From an uncultured Selenomonadales bacterium (GTDB taxonomy: Bacteria; Bacillota; Negativicutes; Acidaminococcales; Acidaminococcaceae), in the NCBI GenBank assembly GCA_900315805.1, contig ONAN01000002.1, positions 62,001 through 126,000 of the forward strand: DNA of 64,000 nt, given 5' to 3'. The notes below the pieces were generated by a model. That model did not search any database. It worked only from the letters and a program-made list of their open reading frames with translations, and was not told where the DNA came from. Positions 51,754-61,840 of this stretch are shown piece after piece. How positions within the stretch are numbered: position 1 is the first letter of the stretch; each line of letters opens with the position of its first letter. The position numbers and the translations under genes were made by a program.

Positions 51754-52431
51754 ATGAAGATCATTGCAGGTTTGGGAAATATCGGCCGGGAGTATGCCGG
51801 CACGCGCCATAACGCGGGGTTCATGGTGGCCGACGAGCTGGCGCGCCGCTGGGGCCTGGAAAACAGCTGGCGGACCGATCGGGACGCTTCGTATGTGGAA
51901 TACCGCGTGGGCGGCGAGAAGGTCTGGCTGCTGAAACCGACGACCTATATGAACCTGAGCGGCAACGCCGTCGGGGCGTGGGCGCATTTTTACAATGTGG
52001 CGCCGGAAGATGTCGCCGTGGTCCACGATGACATGGACCTGCCCGTGGGGACGCTGCGCATCCGGAAAAAGGGATCCAGCGGCGGCCACAACGGCATCAA
52101 GTCCATCATGAACAACCTGGGCACGGACACGTTCCCGCGCTTCCGGCTGGGTATCGGCCATCCGGCCCACGACCAGCAGGCCGTTATCAACCATGTGCTG
52201 CAGCGCTTCCAGGGGGACGACAAGAAGGTCATGGACGATATTGTGGTCAAGACGGCGGACGCCCTGGAATACTGGCTGGAAACGGGCGGCGACGCCGACG
52301 CGGTGATGCAGAAGTTCAACACGAAGCCGGCCACGGCGAAGAAGCGCGCGGCCAAGGCGGCAGCGGCGGAAAAGGCGCAGGACAAGGCGCCGGAAGCCGC
52401 GGCGGATCCGGCCCCGGCGGAAACGCGGTAA
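51754..52431 (+). CDS. pth: Peptidyl-tRNA hydrolase
   Basis: A 225-aa Pth recycling tRNA from stalled peptidyl-tRNA. It shows GLGNIGREYAGTRHNAGF with the catalytic His, KPTTYMNLSG, and HDDMDLPVGTLRIRKKGSSG with GGHNGIKS. The normal domain ends near residue 185; an Ala/Lys/Glu-rich disordered tail follows. ATG 51754 is used; the frame from 51688 overlaps the upstream gene. It starts 10 nt after the deacetylase. Confidence 0.94.
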   Translation: MKIIAGLGNIGREYAGTRHNAGFMVADELARRWGLENSWRTDRDASYVEYRVGGEKVWLLKPTTYMNLSGNAVGAWAHFYNVAPEDVAVVHDDMDLPVGTLRIRKKGSSGGHNGIKSIMNNLGTDTFPRFRLGIGHPAHDQQAVINHVLQRFQGDDKKVMDDIVVKTADALEYWLETGGDADAVMQKFNTKPATAKKRAAKAAAAEKAQDKAPEAAADPAPAETR

Positions 52432-52438
52432 TTTTTAC

Positions 52439-52467
52439 TTGCACTCCCGGCCTTCGTGTGGTATGAT
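52439..52467 (+). promoter_or_regulatory. rpmE promoter
   Basis: TTGCAC (52439-52444), 17-nt spacer, TATGAT (52462-52467), with TGG before the -10. Confidence 0.75.
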
Positions 52468-52522
52468 ATTCAAGCGTTAATGTCTGGATACATTAGGGTA
52501 ATTTAAAAAAGAGGTGCTTGAA

Positions 52523-52732
52523 ATGAAAGAAAATATCCATCCGAAATTCTATACGGACTGCAAAGTAACCTGCGGCTGCGGCAATACCTTCATCACGGGT
52601 TCCACCAAACCGGAACTGCGCGTCGACGTCTGCAGCAAATGCCATCCGTTCTACACCGGCCAGCAGCGTAACGTTGCCGCCCGCGGCCGTATCGAAAAGT
52701 TCAACAAACGCTACGGCAAAGAAGGCAAGTAA
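52523..52732 (+). CDS. rpmE: 50S ribosomal protein L31 (zinc form)
   Basis: A 69-aa ribosomal protein with [18 protein letters not shown] and [13 protein letters not shown]: the cysteines form the zinc-binding C+ type. ATG 52523 is chosen; the GTG at 52514 overlaps the ribosome site. A strong promoter and a short downstream hairpin make it an own transcription unit, though read-through into yqhQ is likely. Confidence 0.95.
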   Translation: MKENIHPKFYTDCKVTCGCGNTFITGSTKPELRVDVCSKCHPFYTGQQRNVAARGRIEKFNKRYGKEGK

Positions 52733-52760
52733 TTCCATACCAAACCAAACATTACGACTT

Positions 52761-52784
52761 ACAGCAGAGCTTAGGCTCTGCTGT
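52761..52784 (+). terminator. Hairpin after rpmE
   Basis: Perfect 10-bp stem (52761-52770 with 52775-52784), loop TTAG, followed by AATTGTAT, so only a weak U-tract. Confidence 0.6.
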
Positions 52785-52819
52785 AATTGTATACGGACAA
52801 ATTTTGACGAAAGTGTAAC

Positions 52820-53815
52820 ATGGCTAAGTTCAATATAGGCGGTCAGGCCGTCATTGAGGGTGTCATGATGCGCGGCCCGAAGGATGTGGCCGTCGCGGTC
52901 CGCAAAGCCGATGGGACCATCGACGTGGACGTGCACCCCGTGAACAGCATCCAGGACCGCCATCCCATTTTAAAGAAACCCCTTATCCGCGGGGTCGTGG
53001 TGCTGATCGAGTCCCTCATCATGGGCATGAAGGCCCTCAGCTACTCGGCCCAGGTATCGGGCGACGAAGACGAGGAAATGGACGACAAGGACATGGCCCT
53101 GACCATCGTGGTCTCCGTCCTGCTCGCCGTCGGTCTCTTCATCGCCATTCCCACGTGGTCCGTGCGCTTTCTGCAGCACTGGACGACGAATGCCGTGACG
53201 CTGAACCTGGCGGAAGGCGTCCTGCGCATGGCCATCTTCCTGGCCTATATCGCGGCCATTTCCTCCATGAAGGACATCCAGCGCGTCTTCCAGTACCACG
53301 GGGCGGAGCATAAGACAATCTTCACCTACGAGGCGGGCCTGCCCCTGACGGTGGAGAACGTGCGCAAATTCCCGCGCCTGCATCCGCGCTGCGGCACGAA
53401 CTTCCTCATGATCGTCATGTGCATCAGCATCTTCATCTTCGCCTTCCTGGGCTGGCCAAACCTGCTGGAGCGCATCCTGTCGCGGGTCATCCTGATGCCC
53501 GTCGTCGCGGGCGTCAGTTACGAAATCATCCGCTTCGCCGGCAGGCACAACGACAACCCCTGGGTCCATAAGCTGATCCTGCCGGGGCTGCTGCTGCAGA
53601 AGCTGACGACGCGGGAACCGGCGGACGAAATGATCGAAGTGGCCATTGCGTCCGTCAAGGCCGTCGTGCCGGTGGACGAAAAGGCCGTGGTCACCATGCA
53701 GGTGCCGGACAGCATCGCCCTCAAGGCGCCCGTTGAGGCTGCGGAAGCGGCTGCGGAGGAGCCGGACGCGGCAGAAACAAGGAAAGAAGCAGCGGAAGAG
53801 CCGGTCCGGGAATGA
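52820..53815 (+). CDS. DUF1385 (YqhQ-like) membrane protein
   Basis: A 331-aa protein starting GGQAVIEGVMMRGP, the hallmark of DUF1385/YqhQ. It contains a hydrophobic central part with about four helices (VVSVLLAVGLFIAIPTW) and QYHGAEHKTIFTYE, HPRCGTNFL. YqhQ-type genes often sit before prfA and prmC, as here. The biochemical role is unknown. The C-terminal 60 residues are Glu/Ala-rich. Confidence 0.87.
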   Translation: MAKFNIGGQAVIEGVMMRGPKDVAVAVRKADGTIDVDVHPVNSIQDRHPILKKPLIRGVVVLIESLIMGMKALSYSAQVSGDEDEEMDDKDMALTIVVSVLLAVGLFIAIPTWSVRFLQHWTTNAVTLNLAEGVLRMAIFLAYIAAISSMKDIQRVFQYHGAEHKTIFTYEAGLPLTVENVRKFPRLHPRCGTNFLMIVMCISIFIFAFLGWPNLLERILSRVILMPVVAGVSYEIIRFAGRHNDNPWVHKLILPGLLLQKLTTREPADEMIEVAIASVKAVVPVDEKAVVTMQVPDSIALKAPVEAAEAAAEEPDAAETRKEAAEEPVRE

Positions 53816-53856
53816 TGCCGGGACGGCCATGACAACTCCTGTACGGAGAGTATATA

Positions 53857-54930
53857 ATGAGTATGCTGGAACAATTGCACAGCCTGGAAGAAAAGTACCT
53901 CGACCTGGAGGCGAAGCTGTCGGATCCCGCCGTCGTGGCTGATCCGGACCAGTACATGAAGTACGCCCGCAGCCACGCGAAACTCGAGGAAATCGTGGCC
54001 GTCTTCCGGGAATACAAGGCAAAAAAGAAAATGTATGACGACGACCTGGCGGCCGCCGCCGACCCGGGCGATCCGGAACTGGCGGCGATGGCCCGGGACG
54101 AGGCGGCGTCCCTGGAAGGGGAGCTGGCGGAGTACGAACAGCGCCTGACGGTGCTGCTCCTGCCGTCGGACCCGAACGATGACAAGGACGTCATCCTGGA
54201 AATCCGCGCCGGTGCCGGCGGGGACGAGGCGGCGCTCTTCGCGGGCGTCCTGTTCCGCATGTACACGCGCTACGCCGAAAGCAAGGGCTGGCGCGTCGAA
54301 GTCATGGATGCCAGCGAAACCGGGCTGGGCGGCTTCAAGGAAGTCGTCGCCCAGATTTCCGGGCTGGGCGCCTATGCACATCTTAAGTTTGAAAGCGGCG
54401 TGCACCGCGTGCAGCGCGTCCCCGAGACGGAGTCCCAGGGCCGCATCCACACGTCGACGTGCACCGTGGCGGTCCTGCCGGTGGCGGAAGAGGTCGATAT
54501 CGAGATCCGGCCGGAGGACATCAAGGTGGATACGTACCGGGCGGGCGGCGCCGGCGGCCAGTATGTCAACAAGACGGAGTCGGCCGTGCGCATGACCCAC
54601 ATCCCGACGGGCATCGTGGCCCAGTGCCAGGACGAGAAGTCCCAGCTGAAGAACCGCGAAAAGTGCCTGCGCGTCCTGCGTTCCCGCGTGATGGAACTGT
54701 ACCAGCGCGAGCAGCAGCAGGCGGAGGCGGCGGAACGCCGGAGCCAGGTGGGGACGGGCGACCGGAGCGAACGCATCCGCACGTACAATTATCCCCAGGG
54801 CCGTGTGACGGACCACCGCATCGGGCTGACGCTGCACAAGCTGGACGCCATCGTGGACGGGGACCTGGACGAACTGCTCGGGGCCCTTATGACGGACGCC
54901 CAGAGCCGCAAGCTGGCGGCCATGCAGTGA
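53857..54930 (+). CDS. prfA: Peptide chain release factor 1
   Basis: A 357-aa class-I release factor reading UAA and [11 protein letters not shown] carries the GGQ motif whose Gln is methylated by PrmC, encoded next. The codon-recognition PxT is PET in [16 protein letters not shown] is 7 nt before ATG 53857. Followed 33 nt later by prmC. Confidence 0.95.
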   Translation: MSMLEQLHSLEEKYLDLEAKLSDPAVVADPDQYMKYARSHAKLEEIVAVFREYKAKKKMYDDDLAAAADPGDPELAAMARDEAASLEGELAEYEQRLTVLLLPSDPNDDKDVILEIRAGAGGDEAALFAGVLFRMYTRYAESKGWRVEVMDASETGLGGFKEVVAQISGLGAYAHLKFESGVHRVQRVPETESQGRIHTSTCTVAVLPVAEEVDIEIRPEDIKVDTYRAGGAGGQYVNKTESAVRMTHIPTGIVAQCQDEKSQLKNREKCLRVLRSRVMELYQREQQQAEAAERRSQVGTGDRSERIRTYNYPQGRVTDHRIGLTLHKLDAIVDGDLDELLGALMTDAQSRKLAAMQ

Positions 54931-54963
54931 GGCCGGCAGAAGTGTTTGACAAAGGGTAACATT

Positions 54964-56112
54964 ATGGCAGAAGAAACCCGTTGGACTGTCAATTCCATAT
55001 TGAACTGGACACAGCAGTATTTCGGCAGACGGGGCGTGGACTCACCGCGCCTCGATGCGGAGATACTGCTTTGTGACATTCTCGGCTGCAAACGCGTCGA
55101 CCTGTTCCTGCGTTTCAACGAGGAGCTGGGGCCGGATGTGCTGAAGCGCTACCACGAGGCGGTGGTGCGGCGCGCGGGGCGGGAACCGGTGGCCTATATC
55201 CTGGGCCGCAAGGGCTTTTTGAAGTGGGACTTCAAGGTCACGCCCGATGTCCTGATTCCCCGTCCGGAAACGGAACTGCTGGTGGAGAACATCGTGCGTT
55301 GCCTGACGGGCAAGAGCCTCGTCCAGCTGGAGAAGGAGGCGTTCTGGCGCCGCAAGGCGGAGGAGATGCGGACCCTGGCGGAAAAGAGCCGGGAGGCCGC
55401 CCGCGCGCGCCTGCAGGAAGAGACGGACCCTGACAAGGCCCGCTTCATCGTGCAGGAGGCGACGGACCGCCAGGCGGCGGCGGAAGAGGCGGCGGCCCGC
55501 AATACGGGAGGGGCGGACGAACTGCGGCAGCACCGCCTGTCCCTGCTCGACGTGGGTACGGGCAGCGGCGCGATCCTGCTGTCTTTGCTGGCCCTGCTGC
55601 CCGATGCCAGCGGAACGGCGCTGGACATCTCGCCGGCGGCCCTGGCCGTGGCAAAGGAAAACGCCCGGAACCTGGGCGTGGCGGAGCGGACGGAATTTCT
55701 GGAGTCGGACCTGCTGGCCCGCGTGCCGGCGGGACGGCGTTACGATGTCATTGTGTCGAACCCGCCGTACATTCCGGAAGGGGATATGGCGGGCCTGGCG
55801 CCCGAGGTGCACCGGGAGCCGGAACTGGCCCTGCGGGGCGGACGGGACGGGCTCGATGTGTACCGCCGCCTGCTGCGGCAGCTGCCGTCCTTCCTGGCGG
55901 AAGACGGCCTGGCGGCCTTTGAAGTGGGCATCGGGGAAGGACAGGCCGTGGCGGCGCTCTGTGCCCGGGCGGGCCTGGCGGAAACGGCGGTCTGCCTCGA
56001 TTTCGCCGGCATCGACCGCATGGTCTTCGCCGCCCGCCCCGGGTCGCGTTACGCGGCAGCGGTGGCGGCGCTGCGGGACGGCAATAAGAACCCGGCAGAG
56101 AATGGTAAGTAA
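54964..56112 (+). CDS. prmC: Release factor glutamine methyltransferase with large internal insertion
   Basis: A 382-aa PrmC, about 95 longer than usual. The N-terminal bundle is normal to LIPRPETELLVEN (98-110), but residues about 115-190 are a charged helix-prone insertion (for example RRKAEEMRTLAEKSREAARA) before the SAM-binding LLDVGTGSGA (194-203). The catalytic SNPPYIPEG is at 265-273. ATG 54964 has AAGGG upstream. Adjacent prfA is its substrate gene. The insertion starts where motif I normally follows, so the fold can remain intact. Confidence 0.9.
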   Translation: MAEETRWTVNSILNWTQQYFGRRGVDSPRLDAEILLCDILGCKRVDLFLRFNEELGPDVLKRYHEAVVRRAGREPVAYILGRKGFLKWDFKVTPDVLIPRPETELLVENIVRCLTGKSLVQLEKEAFWRRKAEEMRTLAEKSREAARARLQEETDPDKARFIVQEATDRQAAAEEAAARNTGGADELRQHRLSLLDVGTGSGAILLSLLALLPDASGTALDISPAALAVAKENARNLGVAERTEFLESDLLARVPAGRRYDVIVSNPPYIPEGDMAGLAPEVHREPELALRGGRDGLDVYRRLLRQLPSFLAEDGLAAFEVGIGEGQAVAALCARAGLAETAVCLDFAGIDRMVFAARPGSRYAAAVAALRDGNKNPAENGK

Positions 56113-56165
56113 CGGGACGGCAGTTCCGTATATACGGCAATTCAGAATAAAAGAGGAAACAGAAA

Positions 56166-57275
56166 GTGGAAACGAAATTTTGGGATTTGAAGAAGGATCC
56201 GCACCAGGCGATTGAAGAGGCGGCGGCCCTCATCCGGGCCGGCGAAGTGGTTGCCTTCCCGACGGAAACGGTGTACGGCCTCGGTGCCGACGGCCTGAAC
56301 GGCGCGGCGGTGGCGAAGGTTTTCGCGGCGAAAGGACGGCCGGCGGACAATCCGCTTATTCTGCACGTGGCGGCGAAGGAACAGATCCAGGGCCTGACGA
56401 CGGGGCTCAGCGCCAATGCGCAGGCCCTCATCGACACGTTCTGGCCCGGTCCCCTGACGGTGGTCGTGCCGAAGGCGTCCTGCGTGCCGGACGAGACGAG
56501 CGCCGGCCTGGACACGGTGGCCGTGCGCATGCCCTCCCACCCGGTGGCGAATGCCTTTATCGCGGCCTGCGGCTGCCCCATCGCGGCACCGAGCGCGAAC
56601 ATTTCCGGCAAGCCGAGTCCCACGAACGCCGCCGATGTCGCCGAGGACATGACGGGCAAGATCGCGGGCATCCTGGACGGCGGCAGCTGCGGCATCGGCG
56701 TGGAGTCGACGGTCGTGGACACGACGTCGCCCGTCCCGACCATCCTGCGGCCCGGCGGCATCACGCGGGAAATGCTGGAAAGTCTGCTGGGCGCCGTGGA
56801 AATCGACCCGGCCCTGAACGGCAATCCGGCCCTGCGCCCCAAAGCGCCGGGCATGAAATACCGGCACTACGCGCCGAAGGCCCCCATGTACATTTACGAA
56901 GGTCCCGAAAGCGCTATGCGCCTCGTCCGGGCGGTGGAACGGGCGGCGAAACAGGGCATCCGCGTTGGCGTCCTCTGCGACGACCGCACGGAAAAGGAAC
57001 TGCAGACCCTGCTGGGCCGCAACGGATCCGTCGACATCCTTTCCTGGGGCGCGGACAAGGCGGACCTGGCGGAAAGCCTCTACACGCAGCTGCGGAAATT
57101 CGACCGCTTCAGCCCGTCGGTCATCCTGGGCATGGGCGTCAGCGAAACCGGCCTGGGACTGGCCGTCATGAACCGCATGCGCAAGGCGGCGGGCTTCAAC
57201 ATCCTGCTGGCGCGGGACGGGCAGGTGACCGTCCGGAGCGGCAGCGGGTTCCCGGACTACATGCTGGAGGACTGA
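56166..57275 (+). CDS. L-threonylcarbamoyladenylate synthase (Sua5/YwlC type)
   Basis: A 369-aa two-domain protein that makes threonylcarbamoyl-AMP for the t6A37 tRNA modification. YrdC domain: GEVVAFPTETVYGLGADGLN and FAAKGRPADNPLILHV; GSTSG-like region later (APSANISGKPSPT). The C-terminal third is the Sua5 domain. GTG start at 56166. Length fits Sua5 rather than the short TsaC. It ends the prfA cluster before a new promoter. Confidence 0.9.
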   Translation: METKFWDLKKDPHQAIEEAAALIRAGEVVAFPTETVYGLGADGLNGAAVAKVFAAKGRPADNPLILHVAAKEQIQGLTTGLSANAQALIDTFWPGPLTVVVPKASCVPDETSAGLDTVAVRMPSHPVANAFIAACGCPIAAPSANISGKPSPTNAADVAEDMTGKIAGILDGGSCGIGVESTVVDTTSPVPTILRPGGITREMLESLLGAVEIDPALNGNPALRPKAPGMKYRHYAPKAPMYIYEGPESAMRLVRAVERAAKQGIRVGVLCDDRTEKELQTLLGRNGSVDILSWGADKADLAESLYTQLRKFDRFSPSVILGMGVSETGLGLAVMNRMRKAAGFNILLARDGQVTVRSGSGFPDYMLED

Positions 57276-57311
57276 ACGCCGGGGCGCGCCGGCGGCGCGT
57301 TCCCGCCCGGT

Positions 57312-57340
57312 TTGTAAGACACGGGCATTTATGTTAAAAT
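57312..57340 (+). promoter_or_regulatory. rpiB operon promoter
   Basis: TTGTAA (57312-57317), 17-nt spacer, TAAAAT (57335-57340) preceded by TGT, an extended -10. Confidence 0.7.
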
Positions 57341-57420
57341 ATAACAATTGGAACAGATGTCCCGGTACACAGCCGGGAACTGGAACAACTACGAAACATG
57401 TCATTTTCGGAGGCGGAATC

Positions 57421-57861
57421 ATGAAAATTGCGATTGGCAGCGATCACGGCGGCATTCATCTGAAAAAGGTCCTCATGGACCACCTGGCGGAACGGAACAT
57501 CGAGACGAACGATGTGGGTACCTACACGGAAGAATCCTGCGACTACCCCGACTACGCGGTCAAGGTCTGCGACGAAGTCGTTGCCGGCCGGGCGGACCGC
57601 GGCATCCTCGTCTGCGGCACCGGCCTGGGCATGTGCATCGCAGCCAACAAAGTGCACGGCATCCGCGCCGCGTTGTGCAGTGACGCCTTCTCGACCGAGA
57701 AGAGCCGCGAGCACAACAATGCCAACGTGATGTGCATGGGCGAGCGCGTAACGGGCCCCGGCCTGGCGGTCATGCTGCTCGACATCTGGCTGGACACGGA
57801 ATTTGCCGGCGGACGCCATGAACGCCGTGTCAACAAGATCATGGACATCGAAAAACGCTGA
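57421..57861 (+). CDS. rpiB: Ribose 5-phosphate isomerase B
   Basis: A 146-aa RpiB/LacAB-family isomerase interconverting ribulose and ribose 5-phosphate. [13 protein letters not shown] at the start, [13 protein letters not shown] (active-site Cys region) and [14 protein letters not shown] are family motifs. ATG 57421 with GGAGG upstream. Ribose-5-P feeds PRPP, used by the next gene product. Confidence 0.94.
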   Translation: MKIAIGSDHGGIHLKKVLMDHLAERNIETNDVGTYTEESCDYPDYAVKVCDEVVAGRADRGILVCGTGLGMCIAANKVHGIRAALCSDAFSTEKSREHNNANVMCMGERVTGPGLAVMLLDIWLDTEFAGGRHERRVNKIMDIEKR

Positions 57862-57896
57862 AGAAGGACATACGGAACGGGAAAAGGGGAAACGAC

Positions 57897-58517
57897 ATGA
57901 AACTGCACATTGTGGACCATCCGCTGATTGCGCATAAACTGACGATGATGCGCGACAAAAACTGCAACAGCAAGAACTTCCGCGAACTCTGCGGCGAAAT
58001 CGCTTCGCTCATGACGTACGAAGTGACCCGCGACTGGCCGCTGGAGCCGGTCGAAATCGAGACGCCGCTGGAAAAGATGACGGGCTCCCGCCTGGCGGGC
58101 GAAGTGACGATCATCCCGATCCTGCGCGCCGGCCTGGGTCTGCTGAACGGCGTGCTGCGCATGGTTCCCCATGCCCACGTGGGCCATATCGGCCTCTACC
58201 GCGACCCCGTGACGCACGAACCCCATGAATACTACTGCGGCCTGCCGAAACAGATGGACGCGAAATGCATCGTCGTCGATCCCATGCTGGCCACGGGCGG
58301 TTCCGCGGCGGCAGCGATCACGATGCTGAAAAAGCACGGCCTGAAGAATATCACCCTCATGGTGCTCGTAGCGGCGCCCCAGGGGGTCGAACTGGTCAAC
58401 AAGGAGCACCCCGATGTGGAAATCTACACGGCGGCCCTGGACCGTGAACTGAACGACAAAGCCTACATCCTGCCCGGCCTGGGCGATGCGGGCGACCGCG
58501 TCTTCGGTACGCTGTAA
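57897..58517 (+). CDS. upp: Uracil phosphoribosyltransferase
   Basis: A 206-aa salvage enzyme forming UMP from uracil and [23 protein letters not shown] begins it, PILRAGLGL and the PRPP site [12 protein letters not shown] follow, and [12 protein letters not shown] closes it. Full length. GGAAAAGGGGAAACGAC precedes the ATG. Operon with rpiB and the dCMP deaminase fits pyrimidine supply. Confidence 0.95.
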   Translation: MKLHIVDHPLIAHKLTMMRDKNCNSKNFRELCGEIASLMTYEVTRDWPLEPVEIETPLEKMTGSRLAGEVTIIPILRAGLGLLNGVLRMVPHAHVGHIGLYRDPVTHEPHEYYCGLPKQMDAKCIVVDPMLATGGSAAAAITMLKKHGLKNITLMVLVAAPQGVELVNKEHPDVEIYTAALDRELNDKAYILPGLGDAGDRVFGTL

Positions 58518-58572
58518 GATGTCCTGCCCCAAAGGCAGGCAAAGGACGGCCGTCAGGCCGGAAGGTATCAGT

Positions 58573-59052
58573 ATGGCAAAGAAAGAGACGAGACCCGACT
58601 GGGACCACTATTTCATGGAAATCGCCGAAGTGGTCAGCAAGCGGTCTACGTGCCTGCGCCGCAGCGTAGGTGCGGTCATCGTGAAAAACAAGCAGATTCT
58701 GGCGACAGGGTACAACGGCACGCCGAAGGGCATGCCCCACTGCGCCGAAGTCGGCTGCCTGCGGGAACAGCTCCATGTCCCGTCGGGCAAGAACCATGAA
58801 CTGTGCCGCGGCATCCACGCGGAACAGAACGCCGTCGTGCAGGCGGCCGTACACGGCGTGTCCGTCGAAGGCGGCACGCTGTACTGCACAAACCAGCCCT
58901 GCGTGGTCTGCACCAAGATCCTGATCAACGCGGGTATTGAACGGATCGTCTACAAGGAACCCTATCCGGACGCGCTGGCCCAGGATATGCTGGCCGGCTC
59001 GGATATCCGGGTGGAAATCCTCGATGACCCGGACAAGGAAAAAAGAGGTTAA
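58573..59052 (+). CDS. ComEB-type dCMP deaminase
   Basis: A 159-aa zinc deaminase making dUMP from dCMP. Zinc motif [10 protein letters not shown] and [13 protein letters not shown] supply His and two Cys. The start at 58573 has GGAAGGT upstream; a longer frame to 58486 overlaps upp. It is 6 nt from the wecA-like gene. CMP/dCMP deaminase family is clear. Confidence 0.92.
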   Translation: MAKKETRPDWDHYFMEIAEVVSKRSTCLRRSVGAVIVKNKQILATGYNGTPKGMPHCAEVGCLREQLHVPSGKNHELCRGIHAEQNAVVQAAVHGVSVEGGTLYCTNQPCVVCTKILINAGIERIVYKEPYPDALAQDMLAGSDIRVEILDDPDKEKRG

Positions 59053-59058
59053 GCAAGC

Positions 59059-60069
59059 GTGTATATTTTAGCCCTCATCATCGCCCTGCTGGCAAGCTTC
59101 CTGCTCACGCCCTACGTGAAGCAGCTGGCGTTCCGCATCGGTGCGGTGGACCGACCCGATAAACGAAAAGTACATACGCACATCATGCCGCGCCTCGGCG
59201 GCCTGGCCATCTATCTGGCCACCGTCCTGGCCGTGGTTTTGTGTGTCCCGCTGACGAAAGACATCGTCGGCATCCTGCTGGGCGGCACGTGGATCGTCTT
59301 TCTCGGCATCCTGGACGACAAATATTCCCTGCCGGCGAAAGTCAAGCTCCTGGGACAGATCGTCGGGGCGTGCATCCTGTGCGCCTTCGACATCCGCATC
59401 GAGTGGCTGAACAACCCCTTCGGCGGCTATTTCTATCTGGAATACCTGTCCATCCCGTTCACGATCTTCTGGGTCATCAGCTTCATCAACGTCGTCAACC
59501 TGATTGACGGCCTGGACGGACTGGCGGCCGGCGTGACGGGCATCGCGTCCATCACGGTCATCCTCGTGGCCGTGCATCAGGGCTATTTCCCGGTGGCGAC
59601 CGTGACGGCGGCCCTGGCCGGCGGCATCATCGGCTTCATCCATTATAACTTCAACCCGGCGACCATCTTCATGGGCGATACGGGCAGTATGTTCATCGGC
59701 TACATGCTGGCGGCGATTTCCGTCTTCGGCGCCGTGAAGAGCGCCGCGACCATCGCCCTCATCGTGCCGGCCGTGGCCCTGGGCGTGCCCATCATGGACA
59801 CGGCCTTCGCCATCCTGCGGCGCTACAGCAACGGGCGGCCCATTTTCCAGCCCGACAAAGGGCATCTGCATCACCGCCTGCTGGCCATGGGCATGAGCCA
59901 GCGCCAGGCCGTGCTCCTCATGTACGCCATCAGCGCCGTCCTGAGCATCGCGGCGGCCATCCTCTCCGAAGCGAGCGGATACGTGGCGGCGGCGGTCATC
60001 ATCGTCGTGGTGGTGGCAGTGGCCATCGGTGCCAAGAAGATCGGTATTTTGAATGACCGTATGAATTGA
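59059..60069 (+). CDS. WecA/TagO-like undecaprenyl-phosphate GlcNAc-1-phosphate transferase
   Basis: A 336-aa polytopic enzyme of the MraY/WecA family that starts lipid-linked glycan synthesis. Motifs: LDDKYSLPAKVKLLGQ, NVVNLIDGLDGLAAG, FMGDTGSMFIGY and a histidine motif HLHHRLL. About ten helices. GTG start with AGAGG upstream. Pairing with wecB suggests a GlcNAc/ManNAc-containing surface glycan. Confidence 0.92.
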   Translation: MYILALIIALLASFLLTPYVKQLAFRIGAVDRPDKRKVHTHIMPRLGGLAIYLATVLAVVLCVPLTKDIVGILLGGTWIVFLGILDDKYSLPAKVKLLGQIVGACILCAFDIRIEWLNNPFGGYFYLEYLSIPFTIFWVISFINVVNLIDGLDGLAAGVTGIASITVILVAVHQGYFPVATVTAALAGGIIGFIHYNFNPATIFMGDTGSMFIGYMLAAISVFGAVKSAATIALIVPAVALGVPIMDTAFAILRRYSNGRPIFQPDKGHLHHRLLAMGMSQRQAVLLMYAISAVLSIAAAILSEASGYVAAAVIIVVVVAVAIGAKKIGILNDRMN

Positions 60070-60097
60070 CGGCCTGCAATACAAGGAGGTCTTTCCT

Positions 60098-61255
60098 TTG
60101 AAGAAACTGAAAGTCATGACGGTTTTCGGCACGCGGCCGGAAGCCATCAAGATGTGTCCCCTCGTCATGGAACTGCGCAAGCACCCGGACACGATCGAAC
60201 CGATCGTCGCCGTGACGGCCCAGCACCGCGAAATGCTGGACCAGGTGCTGGAACTGTTCGGCATCGTCCCTGACTACGACCTGAACATCATGAAGGGCGG
60301 CCAGACGCTGTACGATGTGACGACCCGCGCTTTGATGGGACTGAAGGACGTCCTGGAGCAGGCGAAGCCGGACCTGGTACTGGTCCACGGCGACACGACG
60401 ACGACCTTTGCCGGCGCCCTGGCGTCTTACTACATGCAGATTCCCGTGGGCCATGTGGAAGCGGGCCTGCGCACGGGCAACAAGTATTCCCCCTTCCCGG
60501 AGGAAATGAACCGTAAACTGACCGGCGCCATCGCGGACCTGCATTTCTCGCCGACGACGACGAGCCGGAACAACCTGCTGAAGGAAAACGTGGATTCTTC
60601 CCGTATCTTTGTGACGGGCAACACGGTCATCGATGCCCTGGATACGACGGTACGCCGGGACTACAAGTTCGACGACCCCGTCGTGGAAAAGGCCCTGGCG
60701 GAAAACAAGCGCCTCATCGTGATGACGACGCACCGCCGGGAAAACCTGGGCGAACCCATGCGCCACGTGTACCGCGCCCTGAAGTCGGTCCTGGAAGCGT
60801 GCCCCGATGTGGCGGCCATCTTCCCGGTGCATAAGAATCCCAAAGTGCGCGAAGTCGTGAAGGCCGAACTGGAAGGCCTGGACCGCGTCTACCTGACGGA
60901 GCCCATGGACTACCAGCCGTTCGCCAACCTCATGAGCCGTGCCGACATCGTCCTGACGGACAGCGGCGGCATTCAGGAGGAAGCACCGGCCCTGGGCAAA
61001 CCGGTCCTGGTGCTGCGCGACACGACGGAACGGCCCGAAGCCGTGACGGCCGGAACGGTCCGCCTCGTAGGGACGGATTACGACGCCGTCCGGGAGGAAA
61101 CCATGAAGCTCCTGACGGATCCGGCGTACTACCGGAGTATGGCTGAAGCGGTCAATCCCTACGGTGATGGCAAGGCCTGCCGGCGCATTGTTGGCTTTAT
61201 TTTGAAACATTTTGGCTATACGGACGAAACACCGGAAGAGTTTAACGTACAGTAA
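60098..61255 (+). CDS. wecB: Non-hydrolysing UDP-GlcNAc 2-epimerase
   Basis: A 385-aa WecB/MnaA enzyme interconverting UDP-GlcNAc and UDP-ManNAc. Motifs VFGTRPEAIKM, HGDTTTTFAGALA, GHVEAGLRT and DSGGIQEEAPALGKPVL are present. TTG start with AAGGAGG 8 nt upstream. Downstream of the wecA-like gene by 28 nt. Confidence 0.94.
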   Translation: MKKLKVMTVFGTRPEAIKMCPLVMELRKHPDTIEPIVAVTAQHREMLDQVLELFGIVPDYDLNIMKGGQTLYDVTTRALMGLKDVLEQAKPDLVLVHGDTTTTFAGALASYYMQIPVGHVEAGLRTGNKYSPFPEEMNRKLTGAIADLHFSPTTTSRNNLLKENVDSSRIFVTGNTVIDALDTTVRRDYKFDDPVVEKALAENKRLIVMTTHRRENLGEPMRHVYRALKSVLEACPDVAAIFPVHKNPKVREVVKAELEGLDRVYLTEPMDYQPFANLMSRADIVLTDSGGIQEEAPALGKPVLVLRDTTERPEAVTAGTVRLVGTDYDAVREETMKLLTDPAYYRSMAEAVNPYGDGKACRRIVGFILKHFGYTDETPEEFNVQ

Positions 61256-61328
61256 CAACCTTTTTCGATGGGAACAGGGGATTTTTTGTACAGAAAGTAG
61301 ACACGTCGTGCAAAAGCCCAAAAAAGAG

Positions 61329-61357
61329 TTGTCCTTTGAGTCAGAATATATTAAAAT
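61329..61357 (+). promoter_or_regulatory. atp operon promoter
   Basis: TTGTCC (61329-61334), 17-nt spacer, TAAAAT (61352-61357). No strong hairpin separates it from wecB. Confidence 0.65.
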
Positions 61358-61411
61358 AAAATAGCGCAACCAAAATCACACATTTTTCACAATTACGGAG
61401 CAAGACTGGAT

Positions 61412-61822
61412 ATGCTGGATTTCAAAGGGAGTAGTTTGGCCAGTGTCGAAGCGGCCCTGAAGCTTCTTTGGAAACGGCAGCTGGCCGTGGCGGTAATCCT
61501 GGGGGCGGCGGGAGCCTTCCTGCTGACCGGGGACGCCCGGACTTCGTGGCTGGGCGGCATGGCGTGGGCCGTGCTGGACGCGGCCATCGTCTTCGGCTGT
61601 ACGTGGTATTCGGCCAAGTACCCGCCTCTGTCGCGGCGCTTGGTGGCTGTCATGCGCGTCACCCGTCTGGCTCTGGCGGTAATCCTCGTTTTTAGTATGT
61701 TAAGATTAAGGCTGACAGTGGCTCCGCTGCTGTTGGGCTTTATTCTGTTACATATTATATTTATTTTCAATCTATTAAATTTCACGCGCCGAAAGAACCA
61801 AAAAGACATTCGCCGGCCGTGA
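61412..61822 (+). CDS. atpI: ATP synthase subunit I-like protein
   Basis: A 136-aa membrane protein with four helices, located just before atpB as AtpI usually is. AtpI helps assemble the c-ring. It has few fixed motifs, so position and topology carry the call. The Arg/Lys-rich tail follows helix four. Confidence 0.8.
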   Translation: MLDFKGSSLASVEAALKLLWKRQLAVAVILGAAGAFLLTGDARTSWLGGMAWAVLDAAIVFGCTWYSAKYPPLSRRLVAVMRVTRLALAVILVFSMLRLRLTVAPLLLGFILLHIIFIFNLLNFTRRKNQKDIRRP

Positions 61823-61840
61823 GGAAAGGAGAAAAACGAG

